Shown here one piece after another: positions 36,701-44,090 of a stretch of 64,000 nucleotides of DNA. The notes under the pieces were generated by a model, which saw nothing but the letters and a program-made list of their open reading frames with translations, ran no database searches and was not told the origin of the DNA. The first letter of the stretch is position 1; the number at the start of each line of letters is the position of its first letter. Source of the stretch: UBA1181 sp045226255 (GTDB lineage: Bacteria; Bacteroidota; Bacteroidia; Bacteroidales; Paludibacteraceae); assembly GCA_045226255.1 (NCBI GenBank), contig JBGVCG010000033.1, forward strand, positions 1 through 64,000, read 5' to 3'. A program made the translations under genes and the position numbers.

Positions 36701-37552
36701 CATTTGGAGGTGTTCTTTTTCCAGGATAGTCTCACGGTCGATAACGACCTCGTGACGTTCGATGGAAACGACCTCACCCGTATCTTCATCAACGAAATCC
36801 TCGACCCAAGCCTTGAGGACACGAGCGGCGAGTTTTCTACCCTCCACCTTCTTCAAGGCAGCCTTAGAAACCTTTATTTCCTCAGCCAAGCCGAATATTT
36901 CGAGAATATCTTTATCACTTTCATATCCGATGGCACGCAAGAGCGTGGTAACCGGTAATTTCTTCTTACGGTCGATGTAGGCGTACATGACATTGTTGAT
37001 GTCCGTAGCGAACTCGATCCATGAACCCTTGAACGGAATAATACGAGCGGAATAGAGTTTCGTTCCGTTCGCATGCATGCTCTGTCCGAAGAAAACGCCC
37101 GGGGAACGATGCAACTGAGAAACGACGACGCGCTCAGCACCGTTGATGACAAAGGTTCCTTTGTCCGTCATATAAGGGATTTGCCCCAAATAGACATCTT
37201 GGATAATTGTCTCAAAATCCTCATGATCAGGATCCGTACAATACAACTTTAACTTAGCCTTCAAAGGCACGCAATAGGTAAGGCCTCGTTCGATACACTC
37301 GTCGATTGTATAACGAGAAGGATCGATATAGTAGTCCAAGAACTCCAGGACGAAATTGTTACGCGTATCCGCGATAGGGAAATTCTCAGCGAAAACCTTG
37401 TACATGCCCTCGTTTTTCCTTTGCTCAGGAGGGGTGTCCAACTGGAAGAAATCCCTAAACGACTTTAATTGCACTTCAAGAAAATCCGGATACTCGAACG
37501 GTTTCTTGACAGAGGCAAAACTAACTCTCTGTTTATTTTCAATAGAAGACAT
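33740..37552 (-). CDS. rpoB: DNA-directed RNA polymerase subunit beta
   Basis: 1270 residues. The rifampicin-pocket region is intact ([23 protein letters not shown] and [20 protein letters not shown], about residues 475-515). The lobe and C-terminal clamp segments ([32 protein letters not shown]-like AIEAFGA) are standard. It sits between rplL and rpoC. The 102-bp rplL-rpoB gap contains a terminator-like hairpin, so expression relative to the ribosomal genes may be set by attenuation. No unusual resistance-type substitution was noticed on reading, but this was not checked by alignment. Confidence 0.99.
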   Translation of the reverse strand: [1270 protein letters not shown]

Positions 37553-37595
37553 TTATCGAAGATATTAAGTGAACTCAAAAAAGAATATAGACATA

Positions 37596-37649
37596 AAAAG
37601 GTTTAGAACCTTTGCACAAGGTTCTAAACCAAAGTTCTGTTACCAGAAC
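37596..37649 (-). terminator. Attenuator-like double hairpin between rplL and rpoB
   Basis: On the minus strand a first small hairpin (37634-37649, GTTCTG / CAGAAC) is followed by a perfect 13-bp stem GGTTTAGAACCTT / AAGGTTCTAAACC (37600-37630, 5-nt loop) and TTTTT. Complete intrinsic terminator geometry inside the operon suggests partial termination before rpoB. Confidence 0.75.
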
Positions 37650-37654
37650 CTGTA

Positions 37655-38029
37655 CTATTTAAGTTCAACTTCAGCTCCAGCCTCCTCGAGTTGTTTCTTA
37701 AGACCTTCAGCATCAGCTTTAGCGATACCTTCCTTAATAGCACTAGGTGCGCCATCGACCATATCCTTAGCCTCTTTCAAGCCAAGACCAGTCAATTCCT
37801 TAACTAACTTAACGATAGCCAACTTGTTAGCGCCAGCTGATTTCAAGATAACATCGAAAGAAGACTTCTCCTCAGCGGCAGCAGCACCACCAGCAGCAGG
37901 AGCAGCAACAGCAACAGCTGCAGCAGCAGGTTCGATACCATACTCGTTTTTCAAAATTTCAGCAAGTTCATTAACTTCTTTAACTGTCAAGTTAACTAAT
38001 TGTTCTGCAAAAGCTTTCAAATCTGCCAT
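37655..38029 (-). CDS. rplL: Large ribosomal subunit protein bL12 (L7/L12)
   Basis: 124 residues: N-terminal dimer helix (MADLKAFAEQLVNLTVKEV), Ala-rich hinge (about 35-52) and the C-terminal factor-binding domain (KSSFDVILKSAGANKLAIVKLVKELTGLGLKEAKDMVD starts at about 55). It forms the stalk that recruits elongation factors. Standard position after rplJ (46-bp gap). Confidence 0.98.
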   Translation of the reverse strand: MADLKAFAEQLVNLTVKEVNELAEILKNEYGIEPAAAAVAVAAPAAGGAAAAEEKSSFDVILKSAGANKLAIVKLVKELTGLGLKEAKDMVDGAPSAIKEGIAKADAEGLKKQLEEAGAEVELK

Positions 38030-38075
38030 TTTATTTATCTATTAAAAATGTTTATAATCTATTAACTATTAAAAA

Positions 38076-38594
38076 TTATCTTTCGGAAAGTGTTTTCAAC
38101 ACGCCGTGGATAGTTGAACCTCCTGACTGAAGAGCGGAAATAACGTTCTTAGCAGGCGATTGCAACAATGTAATGATATCTCCAATGAGCTCGTTCTTGC
38201 TCTTGATGCTGACCAAAGCGTCCAATTGGTCTGCGCCGATATAGAAGCTCTCCTCAACGTAAGCAGCCTTCAAAGCTGGCTTAGCCAAAGGATTCTTTTT
38301 ACTGAACTCCTTAATCAACTTCGCAGGAGCATTGCCCGTATCGCACAGGAACAATGCGGAAGGACCTTCGAGGCTAGCGAACAAAGGAGAGAAATCACCC
38401 TTACGTTCCAACGCCTTCTTAAGCAAAGTGTTTTTTACGACAAAAAGCTTAATGTCATTCTTGAAGCAAGCACGTCTCAAATCGCTGGTCAAGTCGGCGG
38501 TCAAGCCGGCAGCGTCAGCGATGTAGAAGTGAGCATATTGATTGAGATTATCAAAAATCTGTTCTATAACAGCACCTTTATCTTCCTTTTTCAT
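38076..38594 (-). CDS. rplJ: Large ribosomal subunit protein uL10
   Basis: 172 residues with the uL10 pattern: N-terminal KKEDKGAVIEQIFDNLNQYAHFYI, RNA-binding core (LRRACFKNDIKLFVVKNTLLKKAL) and a C-terminal helix that anchors bL12 dimers. It is the base of the ribosomal stalk. The 11-bp gap from rplA leaves no room for a separate leader, so any autogenous control must act within rplA or by coupling. Confidence 0.97.
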   Translation of the reverse strand: MKKEDKGAVIEQIFDNLNQYAHFYIADAAGLTADLTSDLRRACFKNDIKLFVVKNTLLKKALERKGDFSPLFASLEGPSALFLCDTGNAPAKLIKEFSKKNPLAKPALKAAYVEESFYIGADQLDALVSIKSKNELIGDIITLLQSPAKNVISALQSGGSTIHGVLKTLSER

Positions 38595-38605
38595 GTTCCT
38601 AAATA

Positions 38606-39304
38606 TTAAATTTCATCAACTGTTTTAGGGTCAATTTTAATACCCAGACTCATAGTACTCGAAAGGAAGATGCTCTTAATATAGACACCTTTAGAAGTAG
38701 TAGGTTTCAACTTAATCAACGTGTCGATGAAAGCCTTCGCGTTCTCCATGATCTGATCAGCGGTGAAAGACACCTTACCGATAGACGTGTGAACGATACC
38801 GCTCTTATCCACCTTGAAATCAATCTTTCCTTGTTTAACCTCTTTAACAGCCTTACCAACCTCATTGGTAACGGTACCGCTCTTAGGGTTCGGCATCAAG
38901 CCACGAGGACCCAAAACTCTACCCAACGCACCGATTTTACCCATGATGGAAGGCATCGTAATGATTACATCAACATCTGTCCAACCACCTTTAATCTTTT
39001 CGATATACTCATCAAGACCAACGTAGTCAGCGCCAGCAGCCTTTGCATCAGCCTCAGCATCCGGAGTACAGAGAGCCAAGACTCTCACGGACTTACCCGT
39101 ACCTGCAGGCAATGAAACGACGCCACGAACCATTTGGTTTGCCTTTCTTGGGTCAACACCCAAGCGTACATCAATATCAACGGAAGCATCGAACTTCGTG
39201 GTAGTGATCTCCTTCACCAAAGCCGAAGCCTCCTTCAAAGAGTAAGATTTTCCTGCTTCAATCTTCTCTAAAGCTAACTTTTGGTTTTTTGTAAGTTTAC
39301 CCAT
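38606..39304 (-). CDS. rplA: Large ribosomal subunit protein uL1
   Basis: 232 residues with uL1 signatures: DASVDIDVRLGVDPRKANQMVRG, VSLPAGTGKSVRVLALC, and the IMPNPKSGTVT-type motif (RGLMPNPKSGTVTNEVGKAV). It binds 23S rRNA at the L1 stalk and helps tRNA release. Start ATG 39304; 20 bp after rplK. Confidence 0.98.
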   Translation of the reverse strand: MGKLTKNQKLALEKIEAGKSYSLKEASALVKEITTTKFDASVDIDVRLGVDPRKANQMVRGVVSLPAGTGKSVRVLALCTPDAEADAKAAGADYVGLDEYIEKIKGGWTDVDVIITMPSIMGKIGALGRVLGPRGLMPNPKSGTVTNEVGKAVKEVKQGKIDFKVDKSGIVHTSIGKVSFTADQIMENAKAFIDTLIKLKPTTSKGVYIKSIFLSSTMSLGIKIDPKTVDEI

Positions 39305-39324
39305 TTCAATTGAAGTATTAAAAA

Positions 39325-39765
39325 TTATTTACCAGGAAAATCGCCCTTTACACTGATACCCATACTTCTTGCGGTACCTGCCACCATCTTCATGGCGGAC
39401 TCAACCGTGAAGCAATTCAAATCAGCCATCTTATCCTCTGCGATCGCCTTCACCTGCTCCCAAGTGATTTCCGCAACTTTCTTACGGTTAGGCTCAGCGG
39501 ATCCGCTCTTTTGCTTAGTAACTTCAAGCAATTGAACAGCTACCGGAGGAGTCTTAACGACAAAATCAAAAGACTTATCAGCGTAGTAAGTGATGACAAC
39601 TGGCAAAACCTTTCCAGCCTTATCTTGGGTTCTCGCATTGAATTGCTTGCAAAAATCCATGATATTGATACCCTTGGAACCCAAAGCCGGTCCTACCGGG
39701 GGAGAAGGATTAGCCGCGCCACCTTTTATCTGCAACTTGATAAATCCAGCAACTTCTTTAGCCAT
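39325..39765 (-). CDS. rplK: Large ribosomal subunit protein uL11
   Basis: 146 residues with the conserved N-terminal KLQIKGGAANPSPPVGPALG, GINIMDFCKQFNARTQ and the C-terminal rRNA-binding domain (SAMKMVAGTARSMGISV). It is part of the GTPase-associated centre. It follows nusG by 38 bp in the usual order. Confidence 0.98.
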   Translation of the reverse strand: MAKEVAGFIKLQIKGGAANPSPPVGPALGSKGINIMDFCKQFNARTQDKAGKVLPVVITYYADKSFDFVVKTPPVAVQLLEVTKQKSGSAEPNRKKVAEITWEQVKAIAEDKMADLNCFTVESAMKMVAGTARSMGISVKGDFPGK

Positions 39766-39803
39766 TTTACTAATAATTAAAATTGATTATATGGGAAAAG
39801 GAA

Positions 39804-40358
39804 TCACTCCTTTTCCACTTGCATAAAGCCCAGCTCTAGTGGAGTCTTTCTTCCGAAGATTTTCACCATCACCTTGAGTTTCTTACGCTCGGTGTTGACC
39901 TCTTCGATCACACCGTTGAAGCCGCTGAAAGGACCAAAGGTAACCTTCACGGTCTCGCCCTCAGCGAACGTCGTCTGCAAATCACTCTCAGGGTCCTCCA
40001 TCTCATCGACGCGACCCAAAATACGATTCACTTCAGATTGTCTCAAAGGTACAGGCTCGTTAATCTTCTTGGAACCATCACCCAAAAAGCCTATTACATT
40101 AGGCATTTCGGACAAACGATGAGGAACCTCTCCGACCAGCTCAGCCTCGACCAAGACATAGCCAGGAAGGTAACTACGTTCTTTAGAGATCTTCTTGCCA
40201 TTTCTAACTTGATAAACACGCTCTGTAGGAATCAAAACCTGTGAGACATACTTACCAAGGTCCGTATTCTTGATTTCGCTCTCAATATACTCACGAACCT
40301 TGCTTTCCTTTCCACTAATGGCACGCAAAACATACCATTTCTTTCCTGATTCAGACAT
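39804..40358 (-). CDS. nusG: Transcription termination/antitermination factor NusG
   Basis: 184 residues. The NGN domain (KWYVLRAISGKESKVREYIESE to RSYLPGYVLVEAEL, about 5-110) and the C-terminal KOW domain (EGETVKVTFGPFSGFNGVIEEVNTERKKLKVMVKIFGRKTPLEL, about 130-178) are complete. It binds RNA polymerase and links it to Rho or the ribosome. Standard place between secE (15 bp) and rplK. Confidence 0.97.
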   Translation of the reverse strand: MSESGKKWYVLRAISGKESKVREYIESEIKNTDLGKYVSQVLIPTERVYQVRNGKKISKERSYLPGYVLVEAELVGEVPHRLSEMPNVIGFLGDGSKKINEPVPLRQSEVNRILGRVDEMEDPESDLQTTFAEGETVKVTFGPFSGFNGVIEEVNTERKKLKVMVKIFGRKTPLELGFMQVEKE

Positions 40359-40373
40359 GCTTTACCCTTTTAA

Positions 40374-40568
40374 TTACGACAAAAGATTGTAAACTCTACT
40401 CATGATTTCCTCGAAAGTCTTATCCACGGCGAAAATGACCAGCGCAATAAGTAGGGAAGCAATAAGAACAACTACTGCATGACTGACCAACTCGCTCCTT
40501 TTCGTCCAAGAAACTTTATAGACAAGCTCGTTGTATGATTCTTTGATATAATTTATTACAGCATCCAT
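40374..40568 (-). CDS. secE: Preprotein translocase subunit SecE
   Basis: 64 residues with a short amphipathic N-terminal helix (YIKESYNELVYKVSWTKRSEL), the conserved WTKRSEL block and one membrane helix (VVVLIASLLIALVIFAVDKTFE). It is the small essential subunit of the SecYEG channel. It lies 16 bp after tRNA-Trp, in the standard secE-nusG order. Confidence 0.95.
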   Translation of the reverse strand: MDAVINYIKESYNELVYKVSWTKRSELVSHAVVVLIASLLIALVIFAVDKTFEEIMSRVYNLLS

Positions 40569-40584
40569 CTCTTTACTGTTTTTG

Positions 40585-40657
40585 CACGGAAGGAGAGGCT
40601 CGAACTCCCGACACCTGGTTTTGGAGACCAGTGCTCTACCAACTGAGCTACTCCCGT
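40585..40657 (-). tRNA. tRNA-Trp (anticodon CCA)
   Basis: 73-nt cloverleaf on the minus strand. Acceptor ACGGGAG / CTTCCGT, anticodon loop CTCCAAA (CCA), T-loop TTCGAGC, discriminator G; no encoded CCA end. It lies between tuf and secE, a widely conserved position. Confidence 0.96.
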
Positions 40658-40663
40658 GTTTGA

Positions 40664-40685
40664 CCCCCTCCCGTCGGAGAGGGGG
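40664..40685 (-). other. GC-rich hairpin between tuf and tRNA-Trp
   Basis: CCCCCTC / GAGGGGG-type stem 18 bp past the tuf stop, without a U-tract. It may be an RNA-processing signal or a weak terminator. Confidence 0.5.
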
Positions 40686-40703
40686 CCTGATTTATAAAGA
40701 TTA

Positions 40704-41897
40704 TTAGTCGATAATCTTAGTGATTTGACCTGAACCAACGGTTCTACCACCCTCACGGATAGCGAAACGAAGACCCTCGCTACATGCAACTGGGCAGATC
40801 AACTTAACAGTGATCTCCAAGTTGTCACCTGGCATAACCATCTCAGTTCCCTCTGGCAAAGAAATCTCACCAGTCACATCCAAAGTACGGATGTAGAATT
40901 GTGGACGGTAGTGGTTGTGGAATGGAGTGTGACGTCCACCCTCTTCCTTCTTCAAGATATATACAGAAGCCTTGAACTCAGTGTGAGGAGTAACCTCGCC
41001 TGGCTTACAAAGCACCATACCACGCTTGATTTGATCCTTGTCGATACCACGAAGCAACAAACCTACGTTATCACCAGCTTGTCCTTGATCCAACAACTTA
41101 CGGAACATCTCGACACCTGTTACAGTTGATTTCAACTTCTCAGCGCCCAAACCGATGATCTCAACCTCGTCACCAACCTTGATGATACCAGTCTCAACAC
41201 GACCCGTAGCAACAGTACCACGACCAGTGATTGAGAACACGTCCTCAACTGGCATCAAGAATGGCTTATCGATGTCACGCTTAGGAAGCTCGATCCAAGT
41301 ATCAACAGCGTCCATCAATTCCATTACCTTGTCTACCCACTGAGCCTCGCCGTTCAATGCACCAAGTGCAGAACCACGAACGAATGGAGTATTGTCAGCA
41401 TCGAACTCATAGAAGCCCAACAATTCGCGCATTTCCATCTCAACCAAATCCAACATCTCTGGATCGTCAACCATATCACACTTGTTCATGAAAACGACCA
41501 AGCGAGGCACGTTCACCTGACGAGCCAAAAGGATGTGCTCGCGAGTCTGTGGCATAGGACCATCAGTAGCGGCAACCACGATGATAGCACCATCCATCTG
41601 AGCGGCACCAGTCACCATGTTCTTCACATAGTCGGCGTGACCTGGACAGTCAACGTGTGCATAGTGGCGGTTAGCAGTCTCATACTCGATGTGAGCAGTG
41701 TTGATGGTGATACCACGTTCCTTCTCCTCAGGAGCGTTATCGATCTGATCGAATGATTTAATCTCTTCCTTACCGAATCCCTTGTCGTGAAGAACTTTAG
41801 AGATAGCAGCAGTCAAAGTAGTCTTACCGTGGTCTACGTGACCAATAGTACCGATATTTACGTGCGGTTTGGAACGGTCGAATTGTTCTTTTGCCAT
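40704..41897 (-). CDS. tuf: Elongation factor Tu
   Basis: 397 residues with the G1 motif GHVDHGKT (19-26), DCPGHADYV (G3) and NKCDMVDD (G4), the switch region RGITINTAHIEYE, and complete domains 2 and 3. It delivers aminoacyl-tRNA to the ribosome. It is preceded by four tRNA genes and followed by tRNA-Trp, secE and nusG, an arrangement shared by many bacteria. Confidence 0.99.
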   Translation of the reverse strand: MAKEQFDRSKPHVNIGTIGHVDHGKTTLTAAISKVLHDKGFGKEEIKSFDQIDNAPEEKERGITINTAHIEYETANRHYAHVDCPGHADYVKNMVTGAAQMDGAIIVVAATDGPMPQTREHILLARQVNVPRLVVFMNKCDMVDDPEMLDLVEMEMRELLGFYEFDADNTPFVRGSALGALNGEAQWVDKVMELMDAVDTWIELPKRDIDKPFLMPVEDVFSITGRGTVATGRVETGIIKVGDEVEIIGLGAEKLKSTVTGVEMFRKLLDQGQAGDNVGLLLRGIDKDQIKRGMVLCKPGEVTPHTEFKASVYILKKEEGGRHTPFHNHYRPQFYIRTLDVTGEISLPEGTEMVMPGDNLEITVKLICPVACSEGLRFAIREGGRTVGSGQITKIID

Positions 41898-41945
41898 AAT
41901 TATAATTATTTAATTTATTAATGTAAAATCCAAGTATAAGATTTG

Positions 41946-42017
<72 letters not shown>

Positions 42018-42023
42018 AACACG

Positions 42024-42096
42024 AGCGGAAGACGGGATTCGAACCCGCGACCCTCAGCTTGGAAGGCTGATGCTCTACCAACTGAGCTACTTCCGC
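42024..42096 (-). tRNA. tRNA-Gly (anticodon TCC)
   Basis: 73-nt cloverleaf with acceptor GCGGAAG / CTTCCGC and anticodon loop CTTCCAA (TCC). Six bases from the neighbouring tRNA-Thr; co-transcribed. Confidence 0.96.
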
Positions 42097-42104
42097 ATTG
42101 GTTG

Positions 42105-42187
42105 TGGGTAGTGATGGATTCGAACCACCGAAGGCAAGAGCCAGCAGATTTACAGTCTGCCCCATTTGGCCACTCTGGTAACTACCC
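42105..42187 (-). tRNA. tRNA-Tyr (anticodon GTA)
   Basis: 83-nt class II tRNA with a long variable arm; acceptor GGGTAGT / ACTACCC, anticodon GTA in CTGTAAA, T-loop TTCGAAT. Confidence 0.96.
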
Positions 42188-42242
42188 GATTGTTTAAGAA
42201 AACTGGCCACGCCTTATAATATTATAAAGGCAGTTTTCCTTG

Positions 42243-42316
42243 AGCCTCTTGTCGGATTCGAACCAACGACCCCGAGATTACAAATCACGTGCTCTGGCCA
42301 ACTGAGCTAAAGAGGC
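42243..42316 (-). tRNA. tRNA-Thr (anticodon TGT)
   Basis: 74-nt cloverleaf with acceptor GCCTCTT / AAGAGGC and anticodon loop TTTGTAA (TGT). First gene of the tRNA-tuf transcript. Confidence 0.95.
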
Positions 42317-42322
42317 ATTCCC

Positions 42323-42358
42323 AAAACAAGCCGTCCGAGGGTCTCTCGAAACGGCTTG
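42323..42358 (-). terminator. Terminator after hpf
   Basis: On the minus strand CAAGCCGT / ACGGCTTG with inner CGAG / CTCG pairs, then TTTTG. It lies 40 bp past the hpf stop and ahead of tRNA-Thr. A TACATTTG box (42359-42366) directly upstream could start the tRNA-tuf operon. Confidence 0.6.
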
Positions 42359-42366
42359 CAAATGTA
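42359..42366 (-). promoter_or_regulatory. -7 box (TACATTTG), candidate promoter of the tRNA-tuf operon
   Basis: Matches TAnnTTTG on the minus strand, 43 bp before tRNA-Thr(TGT); overlaps the base of the hpf terminator hairpin. Confidence 0.45.
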
Positions 42367-42398
42367 GACATTATTTTTATCTCCGCAAAATTTTCGCG

Positions 42399-42704
42399 CT
42401 ATTTTTTTGCGTCATTCTGCTTTTCCTTAGTTTTCAATACCGAACGTATCATCGCATCCATTGAATTGTCGAACGCCTCCTCGAAGGAGTTCGCGGTCTT
42501 GGAGACCACCAATTCGTTCCCCGGCAACAAAACTTTCAACATCACTTTCTTGTTTTCAGTCGTCTCAGGTTTAACCAACTCTAGCGTCACATCCGCGGAC
42601 GTTATCCTGTCGGAATACTGCTCCAACTTCACAATCCTCTTCTGGATGAACTCTTCCAACTTCACTGTAGCGTCAAAATGAATCGCTTTCACATTCACTT
42701 CCAT
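42399..42704 (-). CDS. hpf: Ribosome hibernation-promoting factor (HPF/RaiA family)
   Basis: 101 residues from ATG 42704. I prefer this start to ATG 42710 because AGGAGG lies 8 bases from it and only 2 from the other. Sequence MEVNVKAIHFDATVKLEEFIQKRIVKLEQY, VTLELVKPETTENKKVMLKVLLPG and EEAFDNSMDAMIRSVLKTKEK fits the short HPF/RaiA fold, which binds the 30S subunit and silences ribosomes in slow growth. The ribosome site overlaps the xerC stop, so the two genes are probably translationally coupled. Confidence 0.92.
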   Translation of the reverse strand: MEVNVKAIHFDATVKLEEFIQKRIVKLEQYSDRITSADVTLELVKPETTENKKVMLKVLLPGNELVVSKTANSFEEAFDNSMDAMIRSVLKTKEKQNDAKK

Positions 42705-42717
42705 GGTCATTTCCTCC

Positions 42718-43617
42718 TTAATTTAAAGCTCTCGGATGAGCCTGTTTGTAATTCTTTTGTAACTGTTCGAAAGTTGTATGCGTGTATACCTCCGTCGCTG
42801 CCAGATTCGCATGCCCCAACAACTCTTTCACCGCCTCCAAGTCCGCCCCGTTGTTCAACATCGCCGTGGCGAAAGTGTGCCTGAGCACGTGCGGACTCCT
42901 TTTCGAAAGGGTGCTGATTGCCGTAATGCACTGGTGGACAACCCTGTAGACCAACATCGGATAGAGCGGCTCCCCATTGGGACGCACGAAGAAGTAACCC
43001 GACCGGTCGGGCACCGCCTCGTCCCTTACGGACAGATACGCCAGCATCGAGTTCTTCAACGACTCCCCAAACGGCACGTAGCGCTGTTTGTTCCTCTTTC
43101 CATTGACCAGTACGGTCTGCGACCGAAGGTCCACGTCCGTGTCCTTCAACGCTATCAGCTCGGAAAGACGGATACCTAACGTATAAAAGGTCTCCATGAT
43201 CAACTCATCACGAACCGCCTCGTACCCCTCGCCGTATATGTCGGCACGACCGGAGAACAACTCCGTCATCTCCTCTTCCCGAAGGAATTTCGGCAATCGC
43301 TTCTGCCGCTTGGGCGAGACCACTTGGCTCATGGGGTTCTTCCTCACCTCCCCCATCCTGCATAGATAGGAGAAGAACGACTTCAACGCCGACAGTTTCC
43401 TGTTCACCGACGATGCGGAGACCCCCGCCTCCATCATGGATACTATCCACTCTCTGACCAAACTTGAATCTACCTTGTCCGGGACGAACTCCTCCGCCCC
43501 GCTCCGCTCCAAAACGAACTTCTCGAATTGCGATAGGTCAGCCTGATAAGAAACAAAAGTATGAGAAGAATAGCCCTTCTCATACTTTATATATTGCAGA
43601 AATCTATCAATCAACAT
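42718..43617 (-). CDS. xerC: Tyrosine recombinase XerC/XerD
   Basis: 299 residues. The N-terminal SAM-like DNA-binding domain (about 1-95, with YKGYSSHTF-like EKGYSSHTFVSYQADLSQF) is followed by the catalytic domain with Arg150 (GIRLSEL), Lys175 region, His243 and Arg246 (HVLRHTF), His269 (LGHANL) and Tyr278 (EVYTHT). It resolves chromosome dimers at dif. XerC versus XerD cannot be settled here. The location before hpf, with no integrase-type extra domain or att-like repeats, supports a housekeeping role. Confidence 0.93.
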   Translation of the reverse strand: MLIDRFLQYIKYEKGYSSHTFVSYQADLSQFEKFVLERSGAEEFVPDKVDSSLVREWIVSMMEAGVSASSVNRKLSALKSFFSYLCRMGEVRKNPMSQVVSPKRQKRLPKFLREEEMTELFSGRADIYGEGYEAVRDELIMETFYTLGIRLSELIALKDTDVDLRSQTVLVNGKRNKQRYVPFGESLKNSMLAYLSVRDEAVPDRSGYFFVRPNGEPLYPMLVYRVVHQCITAISTLSKRSPHVLRHTFATAMLNNGADLEAVKELLGHANLAATEVYTHTTFEQLQKNYKQAHPRALN

Positions 43618-43736
43618 ACGAAGAAGGTATTGCTTACAAGCTTCGTACGAATATACAAAACTATTTTGACATACACAACACCTGTGCGTATTTTTTTAGC
43701 CGAATCCCGAAATTCGAGCCCCGTTAAAGCGTGCTC

Positions 43737-43928
43737 TTATTCCTCTGTGCGTCTCAGCTGCTGCACATAAATAGCGTGCATCATCTGCTGACGTTTTACT
43801 ACTGACGGCTTCTCAAATTGTTGTCTCTTGCGCAACTCCTTGATGACACCAGTTTTTTCAAACTTTCTCTTAAACTTCTTCAAGGCTTTCTCGATGTTCT
43901 CGCCTTCTTTTACTGGAACTACAATCAT
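43737..43928 (-). CDS. rpsU: Small ribosomal subunit protein bS21
   Basis: 63 residues: MIVVPVKEGENIEKALKKFKRKFEKTGVIKELRKRQQFEKPSVVKRQ begins the protein and is typical of bS21, with a basic helix binding 16S rRNA near the anti-Shine-Dalgarno region. It is monocistronic, with a full consensus promoter (-33 TTTG at 43999-44002, 20-bp spacer, -7 TATTTTTG at 43971-43978, minus strand). Confidence 0.97.
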   Translation of the reverse strand: MIVVPVKEGENIEKALKKFKRKFEKTGVIKELRKRQQFEKPSVVKRQQMMHAIYVQQLRRTEE

Positions 43929-43970
43929 AATTTATTTTAATGTTTTATATTAGTCTTCAAAAAGCGACCG

Positions 43971-44002
43971 CAAAAATAGAGATTCTTTTTTTATTCCACA
44001 AA
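43971..44002 (-). promoter_or_regulatory. Consensus promoter of rpsU
   Basis: TTTG (44002-43999), 20 bp, TATTTTTG (43978-43971) on the minus strand: a complete match to the Bacteroidetes primary-sigma consensus. Confidence 0.8.
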
Positions 44003-44030
44003 CGTTTTAGCAAAACTTTTTTCTCCTATT

Positions 44031-44062
44031 TTTGTTTTCTTCCCCTCTTTTTCTTATCTTTA
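44031..44062 (+). promoter_or_regulatory. Promoter of pepT
   Basis: TTTG (44031-44034), 20 bp, TATCTTTA (44055-44062, one mismatch to TAnnTTTG), 29 bases before the pepT ATG. Divergent from the rpsU promoter. Confidence 0.7.
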
Positions 44063-44090
44063 CGTTTCTAATCTTAAATATAATACGTGT

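Noticed and set aside
42718..43617. Integrase of a mobile element
   Set aside because: The tyrosine recombinase has XerC/D length and domains and is coupled to hpf in a housekeeping setting, with no att-type repeats around it.
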